64,000 nt of DNA from Armillaria gallica (GCA_037576215.1 JBANDB010000008.1:2542001-2606000), one strand, 5' to 3'. Shown: positions 11,861-24,688, counted from the stretch's first letter. Program-made: numbers and translations. The notes: a model not told the origin generated them from the sequence alone.

Positions 11861-12913
11861 CCTAACCCTAGGACTGTTTACTGATCCTGTACATATACCG
11901 TAATGTGGAAGTTCGCGGAGGTGATGTTACTACTTATCATTATACAATTCCAAGCTGCTGAAGAAACCCAAGAAGTAATCAGCTACAATCCAAATAAACT
12001 ATGTGTATGCAGACATCTGTCATCCGTGTGCCATGTTTCTTAGGAATGCGTAGTTTTTGCTATGATGTTTGCACGTGACCGCGCCAATTTTTTCTGCCGT
12101 TCGGAAAGGTTCGGGACCGCTATCTTCGTGGAGCTGTACCGGAAGTTGAAGTGGCCCGTAGGAAACATGGACTGGTATTCTGCAGCGTCATTCTCAGATA
12201 AAGCTTACTTGCGAGACGAACGACAATGCATTCACAGAAGGCGATGTAGGCTAACATTTTAATAGATTCATATGAGTAGGTATCGCCACCATCTTCTTGT
12301 TTCAAGTTCAACCTTCCTCAAAATTGCTGTAAAACTTCTTATATACCGATACGCAGAACTTTGTTCTATGTTTTGGAGCTACTAAGTGGCAAGCTATCAG
12401 AATCATTTCCGTGATTCCGTGCAGGTAAAATTATCGTCGCGTGAAACCGACATGGAGCACTGGCTATGAATCCAATTGTCACCTTAACCGTGCCTGTTCG
12501 CGCGAGGGACGCGAGGAAGTCGCTCAATCACAGCTGGCCATCTATGTCCGCAAGTTTGACTTGACGCTCCAGGCCCGTGGAAGTCCAGCAGAAGAGAACA
12601 GAAAAGTAAGTACTAGCTTAGTCTAGTGTGCATTCATTGGGGGAATACATATATAGTCTGAAGGATGACAAGGTCGCGGCCACGGTACTCAGAGCACGAC
12701 GTATAGTGTGTATGGTGAGAAACTGTTGGCTGTGGCGTAGTACTTGAAACGAATCAGTCGAGACTGTACGGCGATGTCCGGCCCGTCAAACGGAGACAGA
12801 ACACGTGTCTGGGTAACCACCCACTCTCACTTTCCGACCCCGCACTGTCCCTTCATTATCTTGTTTTCTTTCTCTTTCTCTCTTTCGTGGATGCATTTTG
12901 CTGAACAGTAACG
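11861..12913. other. Gene-free stretch
   Basis: About 1.05 kb between GRP94 and the next gene. Reading frames on both strands are short and resemble no family. The last 150 bp is pyrimidine-rich (CTTTCTCTTTCTCTCTTTC near 12866-12884), as expected for a fungal promoter of the gene starting at 12914. Confidence 0.5.
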
Positions 12914-15833
12914 ATGAGCGCTCCATTCTCCCGCCTACAATTAGCTGCTGCGTTGCTTGGTGAAGCTCTAATTTACTCTGCGTCACCAGGCACTTATATT
13001 TCACTTTAGAATACGATAACGATCCAACAAATCCCGATGCCCCATACCGCTCTGCTCACGAGAGTGCTCTGTTCGCCCACCTTCGTCGCAATGTTCGACC
13101 AAGCGCTGTCGCTACTCAACGGAGAAGTACCAACCAGGGCGTTTCACTTCCCAGTGAAGGAGCAAGCGGTGGTGGCCGCGAGTCCGTCTTGGATGGCAGA
13201 CGCTCCAGAGGATCTACATTTGCTCTAAGAAATCCTTTCGGTGCCGATGACTACTATGAGGAGGAGGAAGAGCTTGAAGAAGAGAACGAGCACGAACAGG
13301 AGCAAGCACCGGAGATGGATTTGACTTCATGGGGGCTGGAAGCCTTCATTTCAAAGGATAAGTCGTCGAAGGACAAAGGGAAAGGGAAAGAAACGAATCT
13401 CTACCCACTGTCCTCCGTCAGCTCTCACGTTCCTCGTCAAACAAGTCCCATTACGGGGTTTGCACCTCGCCCACGACCAACAAGGTCCATGAGCGTCGGC
13501 GACTTCGACCACCTCATACCTTCAGAAGACACTCGTAGAAAATCCATCGCTTCACCACTTGATCTCGCTGATTTGGATGCCAGCTTATCTGCTCCGTTCC
13601 AACGCCATCGGGCAGCGTCCTTCGCCCTTGATAATGATTTCCAGGCTCCTTCGACTTCTCAAAATATTCCATTCCCCTCGAAGTCTATTCGCTCACCTTC
13701 TCCACCACCAGAAGATGATCATCGCACACATTCAACGCCGAGCTTAAAGGAAGATGGTGGACTTCGGGGTCGTACTGCCTCTAATGGTAGTATGACCTCG
13801 CGCTTTCTCGAAGATGACAATCCATTTGCCTTGCAACCCCCTTCTCGCTCATCCAAGTTCGACCCCAAAGCAGCTGCTCATGCCCGCACTACGTCAAACG
13901 CGTCCTTTGGCTCGCGGATGCTTCTTGAAAACGACGGTGCGTCTGTTATGACCAAACAGACCGGACAGAACCGCTACTCGACCACTATGGATCTCCTCCG
14001 GCCCAAAGTCCTCATCATGCCCAGTCCTCTACAGCCCTTGTCCAGTGATCCTCAGCCGGAACCCGATCCCATTCGTGATGGTTTCCATCTGTCCACTGAC
14101 GGGCCGCCTCTACCCCCTGGTGCTCGTTCTGCTCGAGATAGAAATGCGTCTTCTGTCTTCCTCGATGCAGTCCCTATCGCGTCCAATTCTTTCACTCCTA
14201 ACCCTCGAATGAACCTGTCCACATCTCAGATGATATTTCGCAATACCCTCAAAGTGGACGGTGAGCGTGATCCCACATATGCAGATATCGATAGGGATCT
14301 GCCCCGGGCTACAGAAGAAGGTCAACAGGTATTCCTGGACCCTCCACCAGAGGATGTTATACCTATTCCAGCAGAAGATGACTATCCACCGGGTCGACCA
14401 GCTGGAAAATTATATGGAAAGAGTCTCATCGATGACCTTGAAAGTAGAAAGGCTGTCATGAGAAGTAAACAACGGTAATTTAAATCTTTGGTGATATGCA
14501 TGACTTGACATTTACGCTGTCCAGGGTTTTCAAAGGTGATGACCGACCATCAATGATGGCACGGGGACCGGTGAAGCGTTCCAGCACACTCATTGATCCA
14601 GCCACATTCTCGGGAGAGAGGCCTCCTACACAGCGCAAGAGTTCCTACTTGAGCGATCGCTCTCGTCCCGAATCCATCGGACCAAAACCTCTTCTAAGTT
14701 TCGAAGGCGAGAAAACACCACAAGGTCTACCGCCAGTCAAACTGAATCCAAATGCGAAAATGCCTAATGCACGTACTGTCTTTGGTGTTGATACGTTGTG
14801 GGAAAGGGAAATGGCGAAGCTAAAGCAAATTGAAGCCCAGGAGAAACTAGATGCTGAGGAACGGGGAAGAAGAGAGGCGATGGCCACGAACAAGAAGAAG
14901 AAAAAGAAAGGCCAAGATAGGGATGCTCCTACACCTTATGAGCAAAGCGAGTTATCAGACACACGAAGCCCTCTGCCGCCTCCCTCTCCTATAATATCAA
15001 CTTCACCTCCCGTTCTTCCTGCCGTGTCACCTGCGATCCATGGCCCTCCTCCCGTAGTTGACGACGATTCTGAAAGTGAAGCCAGCGATCATGGTGTGCC
15101 AAGGCCGGCGGCTAAGAAGGAGGTTCAAGGGTGGTATGAGGACTCGTCTGATGAAGACGGTCCACTACGAATAACCGGAGTTGGACCGAGGTATCGTCGT
15201 TCACAGGCTTCCTCCGGCAAGCCTGCTCCTTCTCAATTCGCCAAACATGCCCCAGATTCAGACAGCGAAGACGATCTTCCTTTGTCGGCGACAATAAATC
15301 GAGCAACCACCCGTCTGACACATCTGAAGCCCGACTCCGACTCCGAGGAAGAAAACAAGCCCCTCTCGGTTCTATTACGAAAGTCGCAGTCCATCAATAG
15401 CCTTCTCCCCAAGGTCGACTTTGACCGCGCTGGGGATGACGATGAAGACGAGGATGACAAACCGCTCGGTCTTCGTGCATCCCACATTGCTCCATCGTCT
15501 ATAGCTCACAGTTCTATACCCGGCCCCGGCGATGACGATGATCGTCCCCTGGCGTTTCACCCTGACCAGCAGCGGCGAACGCAGTACCAAATGATGGCCC
15601 AGCATCAGCAGCAGCAACAGATGTTGATGCAAGCTCAGCAAATGCATAACAGCATGTTCTTCAATCCTCCTATGATGGGATCTCAGTTCTTCGGTCCTCC
15701 AATGGCACCCCCCATGAATCCTATGATGATGCAGCCTCCCATGCAAATTCCATCACCGCCACCCATGCAGGATCCAACGAAATTTGGTAGAGTTGACAGA
15801 TGGAGACGAGACGTCGCTGTCGAAGGCGAATAA
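12914..15833 (+). CDS. Large disordered protein, function unknown
   Basis: Not recognised. Start ATG 12914 opens MSAPFSRLQLAAALLE. A 50-nt intron (12960-13009) joins it to YDNDPTNPDAPYRSAHESAL, a short conserved-looking segment, and a second intron (14475-14524) links the two long exons. The rest (about 935 residues) is low complexity. It has an acidic run after DDYYEEEEE, Ser/Pro-rich stretches, a possibly helical segment near FGVDTLWEREMAKLKQIEAQ, a lysine cluster (NKKKKKKG), repeated acidic DSDSED/DSDSEEE patches, and a Gln/Met/Pro-rich tail (HQQQQQMLMQAQQ). This composition suits a scaffold or a trafficking or transcription adaptor, but nothing here decides which. Both long exons keep frame throughout, so the gene is real. 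Confidence 0.8.
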
Positions 15834-16106
15834 TGATTTTATTACAGTTTCATTGTTATTTGTTGCTTTTTTGACGGACTTTACAATCTTCGCATTTTTT
15901 TTTTGGATCTTGTACATGTATTCGTACGCTACGCTATAGTACGCAGTCTGTTTTCATTCCAAAGGTACATACACATGAATACAGTGGTAATTAGCCCCAA
16001 TCTACAGAACAGATCATGAGTGGTATCTCTTTATGATGATGGTAATTATAATCCAGCAAATGGTATTGATATAAACATTGTCCTTAGGCCCCAGAAGGAC
16101 CCGAAA

Positions 16107-19100
16107 TCAGGACGGATTTGTGATCCATAGCTTGCGCTTGGGGACGGTGACAATGGACACTTCACGCCGTCCTATCTCGTTTTCTATCCGCTGTTGCCTA
16201 GCGTCTTCATCTTCGTCTTGGTCTGCATCATCATCACCATCCATACTACGATGGACCTGGGTATACGACGTCCCATCATGCATATCAGAGGCAACAGGTC
16301 GATAGGAAGGTTGGTGTAGGTATGGGCCGTCCGCAACACCCTCACCATTTGGACGACTGGGAGTCGGTGGCTCTGAAACCACGGCAGGGTGATAACTTTG
16401 GGAACGAAGTCGGGAGAATACCACAGCAAGGATAGAGTGTCGGGGTCGGCCATGCCAAGCAAAAAGAATAAGAGCACCATAGAAACATGCAGTCCATGCT
16501 AAGAAAACGGCGAAGGTGACCCGTGGTGCTCGGGACCACAGGGCGATAAGAGCGATGGTACATAAACCTAGGAGGAACATATGGAGAAGAACATGTACGA
16601 TGGTTTCAATAAAAGGAGGAAAATTCATTGGTCGAGAAGGTCCAGATGGTACCAATACGTCGGTAGTACCTGGATTTGAAGGTGTTTGATGAGATCTTAT
16701 CACTTGTGTGATGGCGTAGTCAAGTTCATCCTAAATGAAATGAGTCACTAGACGAGCACTGATAATCAAGTTCACATACTACAGCGTTCAAGCTCCGCCT
16801 GCGCTGGAGCCAATCTATGCCAGCCAGAGTTCGCTGAGCATGTTGAGATGCATCTCCTGGAGTTAACCAGCTGTCACTGTGCTTGCGACGACGAGTCGGT
16901 CGGTTTACAACTTCGAACCCACGCTGTCCCGATGCAAGCGAATCGCTGTCGCTCGCGCTTGAAAGACGACCATCATTGCTGACCCTCATCATATTCGAGG
17001 TGCTGAGAGATTGGCTCGGCGGGCGAGGTGAACCCGGCCGAGAGAGTGTAATGCTTGGGTCTGGACCACGGGACGAAGTAGCGACCTTCTCCCCGGAGTC
17101 TTCAGAATTTGTGTGGTCACGGTCATTTTCCATTGCAATCTCCGTCTCGCCTGAAGAACCTCCTGACCGTCTTCTCAGATAGACTGAGAGAAACACCAAG
17201 ATGGGAACCAAGCCGTAGAGGCAGATGAAAAAAGCTAGGCCTGCTTGACCATGACCTGTCTTCAAGATGATAGAAGATGATGAGTCGCGCTTTGTCAAAC
17301 TGCGGGCTGTGGATATTGTCGTAAATGACAGGGCTAACGCCGCTATACCCATTCCGTAAGAAGCGATAGTGAGTATAGCAGATAGATAAACCCATGACGC
17401 TGCCTTCCTTGGCGTTGCATCACCGTTAAACGAGGAGGAGAACAGGCGGAACAATAGAAATGCCGGTAGAAACAGTGTTAGTGACAACGGGGCAAATAGC
17501 TTGTGGTAGAACGACGTGTCGTAGAGAGGCAGCGTGGCAGGGGAGCTGGAAGGCGGTGCCGAGGAAGTGGAGGGGGAGGTGGAAGATGGTTTGCTGCTAC
17601 CGCTAGAGGTAGAGGTGGAAGCTGTGGACAAGGCAGAGGCACACTTGGTCATAAATTCCACAGTGACGTGCGCACCGCTAGCATCAATGCCAGTCTCTAG
17701 TGCGCCGGTCCCGTAACCAGACCATTGGAGATTCGACGATGTGATCGTCCCGGAGTATGCTCTCAGAATCCAGACGTCAGAAAGATATTGTCCAGACGCA
17801 TCTTGGCCGCCGAAGATCTACAGCAATTTACTCAGTTAGCTGTAGAAGGTAAGTTAGTAGAGACATACGATGGTGTCCGCGGCATTACTCCGTGACCCAC
17901 CCACAAGAGCTGAGGTGTATGCAAATGCAGACGATCCCTTCCGGGGACCGGGAAAAGCTTGCGTCCCAGAACTCCCAGGGTCCCCTGATGGAAGAACGCG
18001 GCTCCAAGAACCCGTATTCACGTCCAATATTGCCTAGATCATGCGACCATATCAGAAGAAGAATTGTCACGGAATATATCGACTTACAACTTCGCCTTTC
18101 GCAAGCCCACCATCATCCGACCAAAGTGTCTCATCAATGGTTCCCAGGAGAAGAAACATTTGAGACGTGAAGCTAGTAGAATTACCATTGACGTTTGGGA
18201 CGACAACTGGATTTGTTCGAGGGGCAGGGCAACCGCCCGGAGAAATCTGTGTACGCGTTTGGGCATTTATCACATAAGAGTCCTGCTTAACGCAAGATGC
18301 ATCACCGGAGTCAGAGTCACATCCACCAATAGCAATAATTTGCTGGGACAGAACAACATCTCCTGTATCGGTCCGAGAGGGAAGGTTTCCAATGGTTATC
18401 TCGTCCCAGTAGCCAGAACTATCGTTAGGCAAATTTGAGGACAACGTGCCGGAAATGTTCAGCCGCCATATGGTTGACAAAGAGTTGACCGTAGTACCGT
18501 TCGTGCCACCAGCAAGAAAAATAGTGTTGTTCGGACCAGCGACGACGGGATCCTGGACAGGAGTTGTGCGAAAATCTATTCCACCTGCAGCACCCCATCG
18601 GGCAGATGGACCTCCCTGAGGCACTGAGACCTGTGCCCAGAATTGATTGTTAAAGTCGAATTCCTGAATCAAAATGAAAAACCACGTTCTATCATTCCGC
18701 AGTATATTGAACACGCACCCAAACATCGGACAGCGGATTGGAATTATCGCCTTTACCACCCACAACTACGAAACCATGGCGACTGAAAAGAAGTTAAATG
18801 AACAGACATAGAAGCAAATAAGTGATACTCACTTGCTTGCAGCAAAGTCGCAGCCAGCAAGGGCGGCACTTCGAGCAGACGGTGTACTTTGCAGAGTTGG
18901 TGGTGGATTCGGAACAGACCATGAGAGAGAATCGAGGTTGAGGCTTTCGCAGAATGTCAGGATAGAACTGTAGAATTCTTTGGGACGCACAGGTAAGTCT
19001 GCGACTGAGCAAAACCACCTTCGGATTCTCCTCCGAATATAATAACATTACGGCTGGAAGAATTGTGAGAAGCGAAATTTGTGGGATTGTGTTGAGATGA

Positions 19101-19280
19101 CCTTATCTCATCATATCCAATAGAGGCATCCTTGAGAGCTGGAGGGTGCGTAGAACCTTGGAGGAGGTTAGTGAGGTTGATCCATTGCAGAGGCGGAACT
19201 GTGATGGATGTTGAGATAGATTGGCCGTGTGTGAAAGCAAGAAAGTGAAAGAGAAAGACAAGAAGAGAACGCTGGGCCAT
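16107..19280 (-). CDS. Kelch-repeat membrane protein with signal peptide and about five transmembrane helices
   Basis: Predicted cell-surface or endomembrane protein. ATG 19280 begins a signal peptide (MAQRSLLVFLFHFLAFTHGQ). Kelch-type strands follow (VIIFGGESEGG, HGFVVVGGKGDNSNPLSDVW, TIFLAGGTNG, QIIAIGGCDSDSGD, IIFGGQDASGQYLSDVW), enough for a luminal or extracellular beta-propeller. A Ser/Thr-rich stalk (ASALSTASTSTSSGSSKPSS) leads to hydrophobic helices near FYHKLFAPLSLTLFLPAFLL, YLSAILTIASYGMGIAALAL, GLAFFICLYGLVPILVFLSV, FIETIVHVLLHMFLLGLCTI and FAVFLAWTACFYGALILFAW. Between the third and fourth is a Ser-rich cytosolic loop with SRPGSPRPPS. The tail is acidic and ends KRKLWITNPS. Roughly nine introns are inferred. 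The function is unknown; the architecture resembles a receptor or sensor. Confidence 0.82.
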
Positions 19281-20029
19281 TCGTGAGTTGGTCGACGATG
19301 GGCGTCAGCTGGTCCGGCTGGGACCCAGCAGCGTATGACTGCGTCGTGAACGTCGTTGATAGCGTCGAATGATGAATTGGCACAACGTCCGTCAGCAATT
19401 GCCAGGCTGCCGGACCTGGCTGGACAAATTCGGTAGCGAGCCTCGGGAATAGCCGATACCGCAAAACATTGGTCCTATTCGGTCTTGTTCGCCCTTTACT
19501 CTGTCTTTCAGTTGGCACTTCTGCAGAAATAGTAGTCGGTGTCGCCACATCATACTCCTGCGTCGTCAAGTCTGGCCCATCTTTATTTGCTAATATCTCG
19601 GTATTATCTATCAAATGCTCGGCAATGTCCATTTAGCGCCCTTTCATATCACTATCAGCTCTTCAAGGCGCTTCGTGGTATCCAGTCAGGTGTCACAGGA
19701 TTTTCTATTGTTCCATCTCTGATAACAAGCGACCAACTCCTAGTAGCGATTACAAAGTTCTTATGTTATCGTCAAGCGCGATCTGTTCCCACGACAAGCG
19801 CAAGCGCTGTGATTCGGCTGGTAATTTGTATGAAAACGCTGATCCTGCGATCTGGTGCTCACTGTTTATAACCTTTTATAACAATGGATAACCTTTCCCA
19901 GGAGCACCTGCCCCGCCGAATGGCTTGCCCTTTTTTGGGTTGCTTACGAAATTTCTTTGTTAATTAATTTCAATTTCATTGTCTTTCCAAATCTGGGTCA
20001 CCTGCTGTCAGTCGCCGTGAACACTCACG
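19281..20029. other. Intergenic region between Kelch and Dif1-like genes
   Basis: Holds the divergent promoters of both neighbours. A minus-strand open frame starts at 19632 (MDIAEHLIDNTEILANKDGP) and overlaps the Kelch signal peptide in another frame. It cannot be an N-terminal extension, and I recognise no family in it. Confidence 0.4.
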
Positions 20030-20737
20030 ATGCAGTCCAGCCCCAAACGCGTACTTACCGACGACGAATACGCGTCGAATAAGTTACCCGACTCAAATGT
20101 TTCTGCCATGTTTGCTGTCCTCTCTCTACGATTCACCAATATTAATTTTGTAAACGCGACAGGTCTACCGACCCTGATCTCGCTGCACGACTTCGGAGTG
20201 TGGGGTCTCGAGTTCGGAAGCGTGAGTCGCCGTGTGTAGGGCTGTCGCGTATTTAATAAGCTCTGACGCGCTTTTCCAGATGTAACGGAAGGATATGTCA
20301 CCAGCCAGCGCATGCACGTCTGTGGGCCCACAGTCCCAGCCAAGTCCCTGTCAACAGGCCAACTAGTGTTTTGTTCCGCGAATGACACCCTACGTGCTAT
20401 TCTCCCTTCTTACCCCGCAGTTTCACCAGTCGCATCGCCTAACAAACGGAGGTTGGAAGACTCGGAGGATGAAGATCGCGACACCGATCATATCCAGGAA
20501 ACTCAGATCACAGCATTAAAGATGGATACGGGTGCAATGAACGTTGATGTCACCGAGCGCCCCGTAAAGCCCTTGAAGAAGTCCGGAAGGGCGGTGATGA
20601 AAGCACGGTCCTTGCCCTCCTGCGTACTCCAGCTTTCACCGGGGTTGGCTGGAACAGAAGCCAATGACGAAATCAACGAGGATGATTGGAGTTCTTCCAC
20701 AATGTTTTCCGGACCTTTCGAACCAATGGCTCTCTGA
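20030..20737 (+). CDS. Dif1/Spd1-like small ribonucleotide reductase regulator
   Basis: In yeasts this family (Dif1, Spd1, Hug1) holds ribonucleotide reductase subunits in the nucleus or inhibits the enzyme. Three exons: introns 20110-20162 and 20222-20279 are chosen because together they keep one frame. The spliced protein reads MQSSPKRVLTDDEYASNKLP, then DLAARLRSVGSRVRK and HVTEGYVTSQR. The RVRKxVxEGYxT core looks like the short Hug motif of the RNR_inhib family. After it come a Pro/Ser-rich part, a basic patch (SPNKRRLEDSEDED), a second basic patch (KPLKKSGRAVMKARSLP), and an acidic C terminus (NDEINEDDWSSSTMFSGPF). About 198 residues and mostly disordered, which fits the family. The assignment rests on one short motif and on size. 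Confidence 0.55.
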
Positions 20738-21607
20738 CGGTAACGTTCTTTACTTCTTCGTCCCCTCAAATCAATTAACTCGGTTGTCAAGTAGTGTTCT
20801 GTGAAGGGACATCTAGCCCTACCTCGATCATATTAGTGTAACCTGTTTTCGAATCTAAACCCATTTTCGATTGTCCGGTTACTGGGACATCACAATCGAG
20901 ATGCACAGAAGCCTCGGTACATTGCACACGGTGGTATGACTGAGGATAAGGAACTGTCCATGTGTTTGTAATTAGGTTTGCAAAGTTCTCGCTAGAAAAT
21001 CGTTCCTGATAGACTCTTGACACTTTTAGGTGTGAACAAGACCAAACACCTCATCCCTTATTTTCCTGCCAAACTCTCACAAATTAGATGCTCTCCGGTC
21101 ATTTTCCCGTGAAAAACAACGTTCCATCACAGAAACAAGCACCTTTTTCGATCATTCCTATATGATGTGCGAGATAGAGCGAGACTGAGCGCCGGAGATC
21201 TTGATCTCTGATCACCATACTCGATGCGGTAACGGTAGCGCTCTCTTCCCTCTTAAATATGAACTGCCATTGTTACCCTCCCTTTAGCAATTATCTGCTT
21301 TCCACCCCGAACTCTCCGTGCTGAATTTACCCTCCCACGGGGTATCTGGTGACATCGCACCGCAGGCCGCCGTTCAGGACTCCGACTTCTTGTAAGTCCC
21401 TCTTTCCTCCTCCTGGACCATACCACAAGGGTGGTTTCCCCGGATCGCGCATACTGGGCAGATGCTCTTATTATCCCTCATAAATAGGATTAATATGTCT
21501 GCGCCACCATCCAGTCGTCTCCGTTGCCTTTTCTCCAGCACTCCTTGCTGCTGCCACATAACGAACTGAAAATTTCTCGCGTTAGGACCCTCGATATTTA
21601 CATCGGC
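20738..21607. other. Gene-free stretch with long pyrimidine-rich leader
   Basis: About 870 bp. CT-rich tracts from about 21240 to 21600 suggest a promoter and 5' leader for the zinc-finger gene. Frames on both strands are short and unlike known proteins. Confidence 0.45.
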
Positions 21608-23008
21608 ATGGAACGTTTAATCGCCAGAGCCAACACACCGAAGCGAACATTGTCATCCAGGTAAGGCCGTTCCTGCTGCTGTGCATCCTGCGTACGACAA
21701 CGGGTCCCGCTGAGCCACCACCTAACACGCGCATAACATCGTCTCCACCGTGGTTCGTTTTTACTGATGTCATTTCTCCATAGCCACCATGACGAAGGCA
21801 GCGACGCAGACAAACCAAAGCCGAATCTGACTCTACGCCAGTTCGCAACACCTACGGGGACCTTTCGCTGGGCGGGCCTCGGACATGCCAAAGATGCATG
21901 GCGACAAGATGTGCGAGAATATCACGACACCGACAGCTCTTCAGGATCGTCGTACACCCGCGAGTCATCGCCTGCTACGACGAGTCAATCGGGAGCCAGT
22001 CCCAAACTATCCATCTCTTCTTTGTGCCACAAGGAGGCGCCGTAAGTCAAGCTTTCTTTCGTCAAATGTATTACTCACTAAGCCATTTTTAGTATCGTGA
22101 CAACTCTACTGGAATCTCTTCAGTATGTCTTTCCTCCTCACGAGTTGCTAGGCACTTACGGTTTGAACGTAGACGGACGAGTATTGTCAACAAGCCCTCC
22201 TCACCTTTAACTCATCGTTCGGAGAGCCCTCAACCTTCAATCAGTCCGGACAACAGCCGCCAAGAAGGCTGTGTCGAGAGTCAACAGTCGCATACCCGAC
22301 AGTCACCGGACCCGATCATTCCTCCGCCGCGTACAATCGAAACCAACTCTGACTTTTCTCGACCCTCCAGTATCCCACGAGAATCCTCCAGTAGGGGCCG
22401 AGTTCCCAATTATGATAAGAAGGCTTGGGAGAAATACGCCGTGAAGAAGGCGGACAATGTCAAGGAGTATACATGTCAATGGTCACAGCACTTCCCAGAT
22501 CGATCACTTACTTGCACCTATGAAGCCTTGAGGCCCTTGATGAAAAGACACGTTGAAACGGTTCATCTTAAATACAAGTTCGTGTCACTGTCCGGGTCCT
22601 TCGGGTCGCACTGACAGGATCATTAGAACCCATAGCTGCAAATATTGCGACAGACTCTTTCCTCAGGTAAGTAACCTTTGAGACGGACTCGGTGATGAAG
22701 ACTGACCGTCAACAGAAAGCTAACGTTGAAGTGCACGAATCGTCTCGCCAGTAAGTCGTTCATATTCTTGTGTGGCTGAGCTCATTGTCGGCCTTAGTAC
22801 TAAATCCAAGAACAACATTTGTCCGTATGCGGAATGTGGGCTGCGGTTCAATGACCCTGCTAGACTCCACCGACATAAGGTTGAAGCCCACGGTTATATT
22901 CCGAAGGAGACGAAGAGGCGAAAGAAGAATGGAGCTGAGGTCGCACGTTCCGCAGACTATGAGTCGGTCCAGCCTTGGCCTAATGAGGGGACGCCAGACG
23001 GTGAATGA
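21608..23008 (+). CDS. C2H2 zinc-finger protein, putative transcription factor
   Basis: Predicted 343 residues in seven exons; exon lengths sum to whole codons. Introns are 21661-21783, 22042-22092, 22123-22172, 22578-22626, 22667-22715 and 22751-22797. The N-terminal two thirds is Ser/Pro-rich and disordered, with FRWAGLGHAKDAWRQDVREY as the only ordered-looking part. Zinc fingers sit at the C terminus: an atypical one (YTCQW..LTCTYEALRPLMKRHVETVH), then CKYCDRLFPQKANVEVHESS RH (C-x2-C, H-x4-H) and CPYAECGLRFNDPARLHRHK..H (C-x4-C, H-x4-H). A basic patch, KETKRRKKNG, follows and may act as a nuclear signal. Each finger is split by an intron. DNA target unknown. Confidence 0.85.
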
Positions 23009-23902
23009 ATTGCAGAGGAAAGGGACTAGCCGGAAATAACATTGTGCACAACATATAAATAATTGATAAAGAATCGAAAAACCTGTTGAATAAAAATGCC
23101 GGCCATGAGCCATTTCCTTACGCTAATTACCTCACGCCGACCACACAATGTGCCATCGCGTAGGAGTGCCCCGTTTCTACCCATCGATGGGTCTGTGTGT
23201 CTTCTTCTAGTTCCGATACCCATGGGGTGAAACATATCATTGGATGACGGAAATAAGATGTACCTGAGTGCGGTTTTAAGGGACTCGAATTATATCATGT
23301 CGAGAATCGGTACTTCTAGAATTTGTCGGTGTTCCAAGCTTGTTTGCACATATGTTTGTCCGAGTGGGTCCTCGTTCGCATGGCCATATGGGCCGTCAGA
23401 TCACGCCCTGATGAAGCCGTTAGATCACATTTTGATCAGACGTTTTTGGAGATGAAACCCTTTTTGTAGCGACGGCGGTAAGTCATGGAGATTTGCGTTG
23501 CTTTCCGCCGGATAAATGTCATTTGTAAGTTCTTCGACGTGTGGACCCCGGGGTACTCTCCACGGTCTTTTCCTAACCGAAAGGACAACTGCAGCCTAGC
23601 ATAAGGTTTCAATAATGATTCGAGGCAATAGACCGTGACGGAAGCTAACGGAAGCTTTGATTATTGGACAAATAGTAGTAATAATTGGTGTTATCCGAGT
23701 CGCAGGAAGAACCATAGAGGCTTTCTCTTCATTAATTCGTTGTATCTTAGGCCTCTACATATTGCACAGAATTTTTTGCGAAGTTGCTCGCGAGTTTAGG
23801 CAGTTCTCCGCCGCTATTCTAGCCGAGTTGCCGGCGGCTTACGTTGATTTACGTGGTGATCCGTAAAAGGAATCGCGGGAATCGCCTTTTCCATCACACT
23901 TT
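23009..23902. other. Gene-free stretch
   Basis: About 890 bp. I find no family-like frame, no tRNA and no clear repeat. The open frame at 23657-23866 has no recognisable features. Confidence 0.45.
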
Positions 23903-24688
23903 ATGTCCTCGAGCAAGTCGCAGCTGGGAAGCCTTGGTATCCAAGCGCCTGTTTTGAATCCCCAAATAGTTCATGTCTCTGCGACCACATGCAATGATAT
24001 GTCATTGTTCAAAGGTCTGCGCATCTTGCCAGTGATTCTAGAACGAATTGGGTACTGATAGAAATATTGACCCTCGTGCAGATCTTTTGAGGGAGTATCG
24101 GAAATTGGACGACACAATAACCATGCGATTAAACCGCGCGAACGCTGTTATGCGTGACAGAGCTAGAGAACAGTCGGGTCGATCAGGTCAAGGAACAGTC
24201 CAGGACCAAGCATGCTCTTATTTGTGGCAGGAACTAATGGGTTCGTCGCGGCCTGTGATTACGATTGGCAGCGAGACGGTCTCACCGTGCCAGATTAGCG
24301 AATTGGAGTCGCCGTACACAACTAGTTGAATACTGCGTTGACGTCGTAGACAAATCGTTACAAGACAAGAAGGATATAGTTCAGAATGACGCGTCGAGTC
24401 CGGCAGAACAGCGGAAAGCGCAGGCTGAAATGTACACTGACCAAGTCAAGGTACACCATTCCTAATCCATTTACTGATGATACTTATATGCTTCATTCAG
24501 CGAACGCAGATACATCGAGAACTTACTGTTGAAGCCATTGTACGAAAGCGCTCAGTCGACGGTGCGTAATTTTTGTCGTTACAATTTCCCATTGATTCAT
24601 TGAATAATTTTCAGCATTTCGCTCCCGGTGTAAGTATTTCGAGCCGCCAGCAACTGATGAGGAAGGTCGGAAGATGTGGTTCGAATAG
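23903..24688 (+). CDS. CID2: Caffeine-induced death protein 2 (Cid2)/MIX23 family protein
   Basis: Small conserved protein. The family includes S. pombe Cid2 and the mitochondrial intermembrane-space protein MIX23/CCDC58. Five exons, with introns 24015-24081, 24241-24298, 24451-24500 and 24562-24614. The start at 23903 gives MSSSKSQLGSLGIQAP. The conserved core is LLREYRKLDDTITMRLNR, then GTVQDQACSYLWQELMANW, RRTQLVEYCVDVVDKSL and RELTVEAIVRKRSVDAFRSR followed by CKYFEPP. All of these are regular landmarks of the family, and the length (about 185 residues) is normal. Its stop is 132 bp before the GILT-like start on the same strand. No frame breaks. The molecular role in fungi is poorly defined. 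Confidence 0.85.

Noticed and set aside
19168..19632. Minus-strand open frame MDIAEHLIDNTEILANKDGP as a separate gene or as N-terminal extension of the Kelch protein
   Set aside because: It overlaps the Kelch signal peptide in a different frame, has no family-like motif, and a good signal peptide starts at 19280.
23657..23866. Hydrophobic plus-strand frame starting MIIGQIVVIIGVI as a small membrane protein
   Set aside because: Only 69 codons, no conserved feature, and it lies in the upstream region of the Cid2-like gene.
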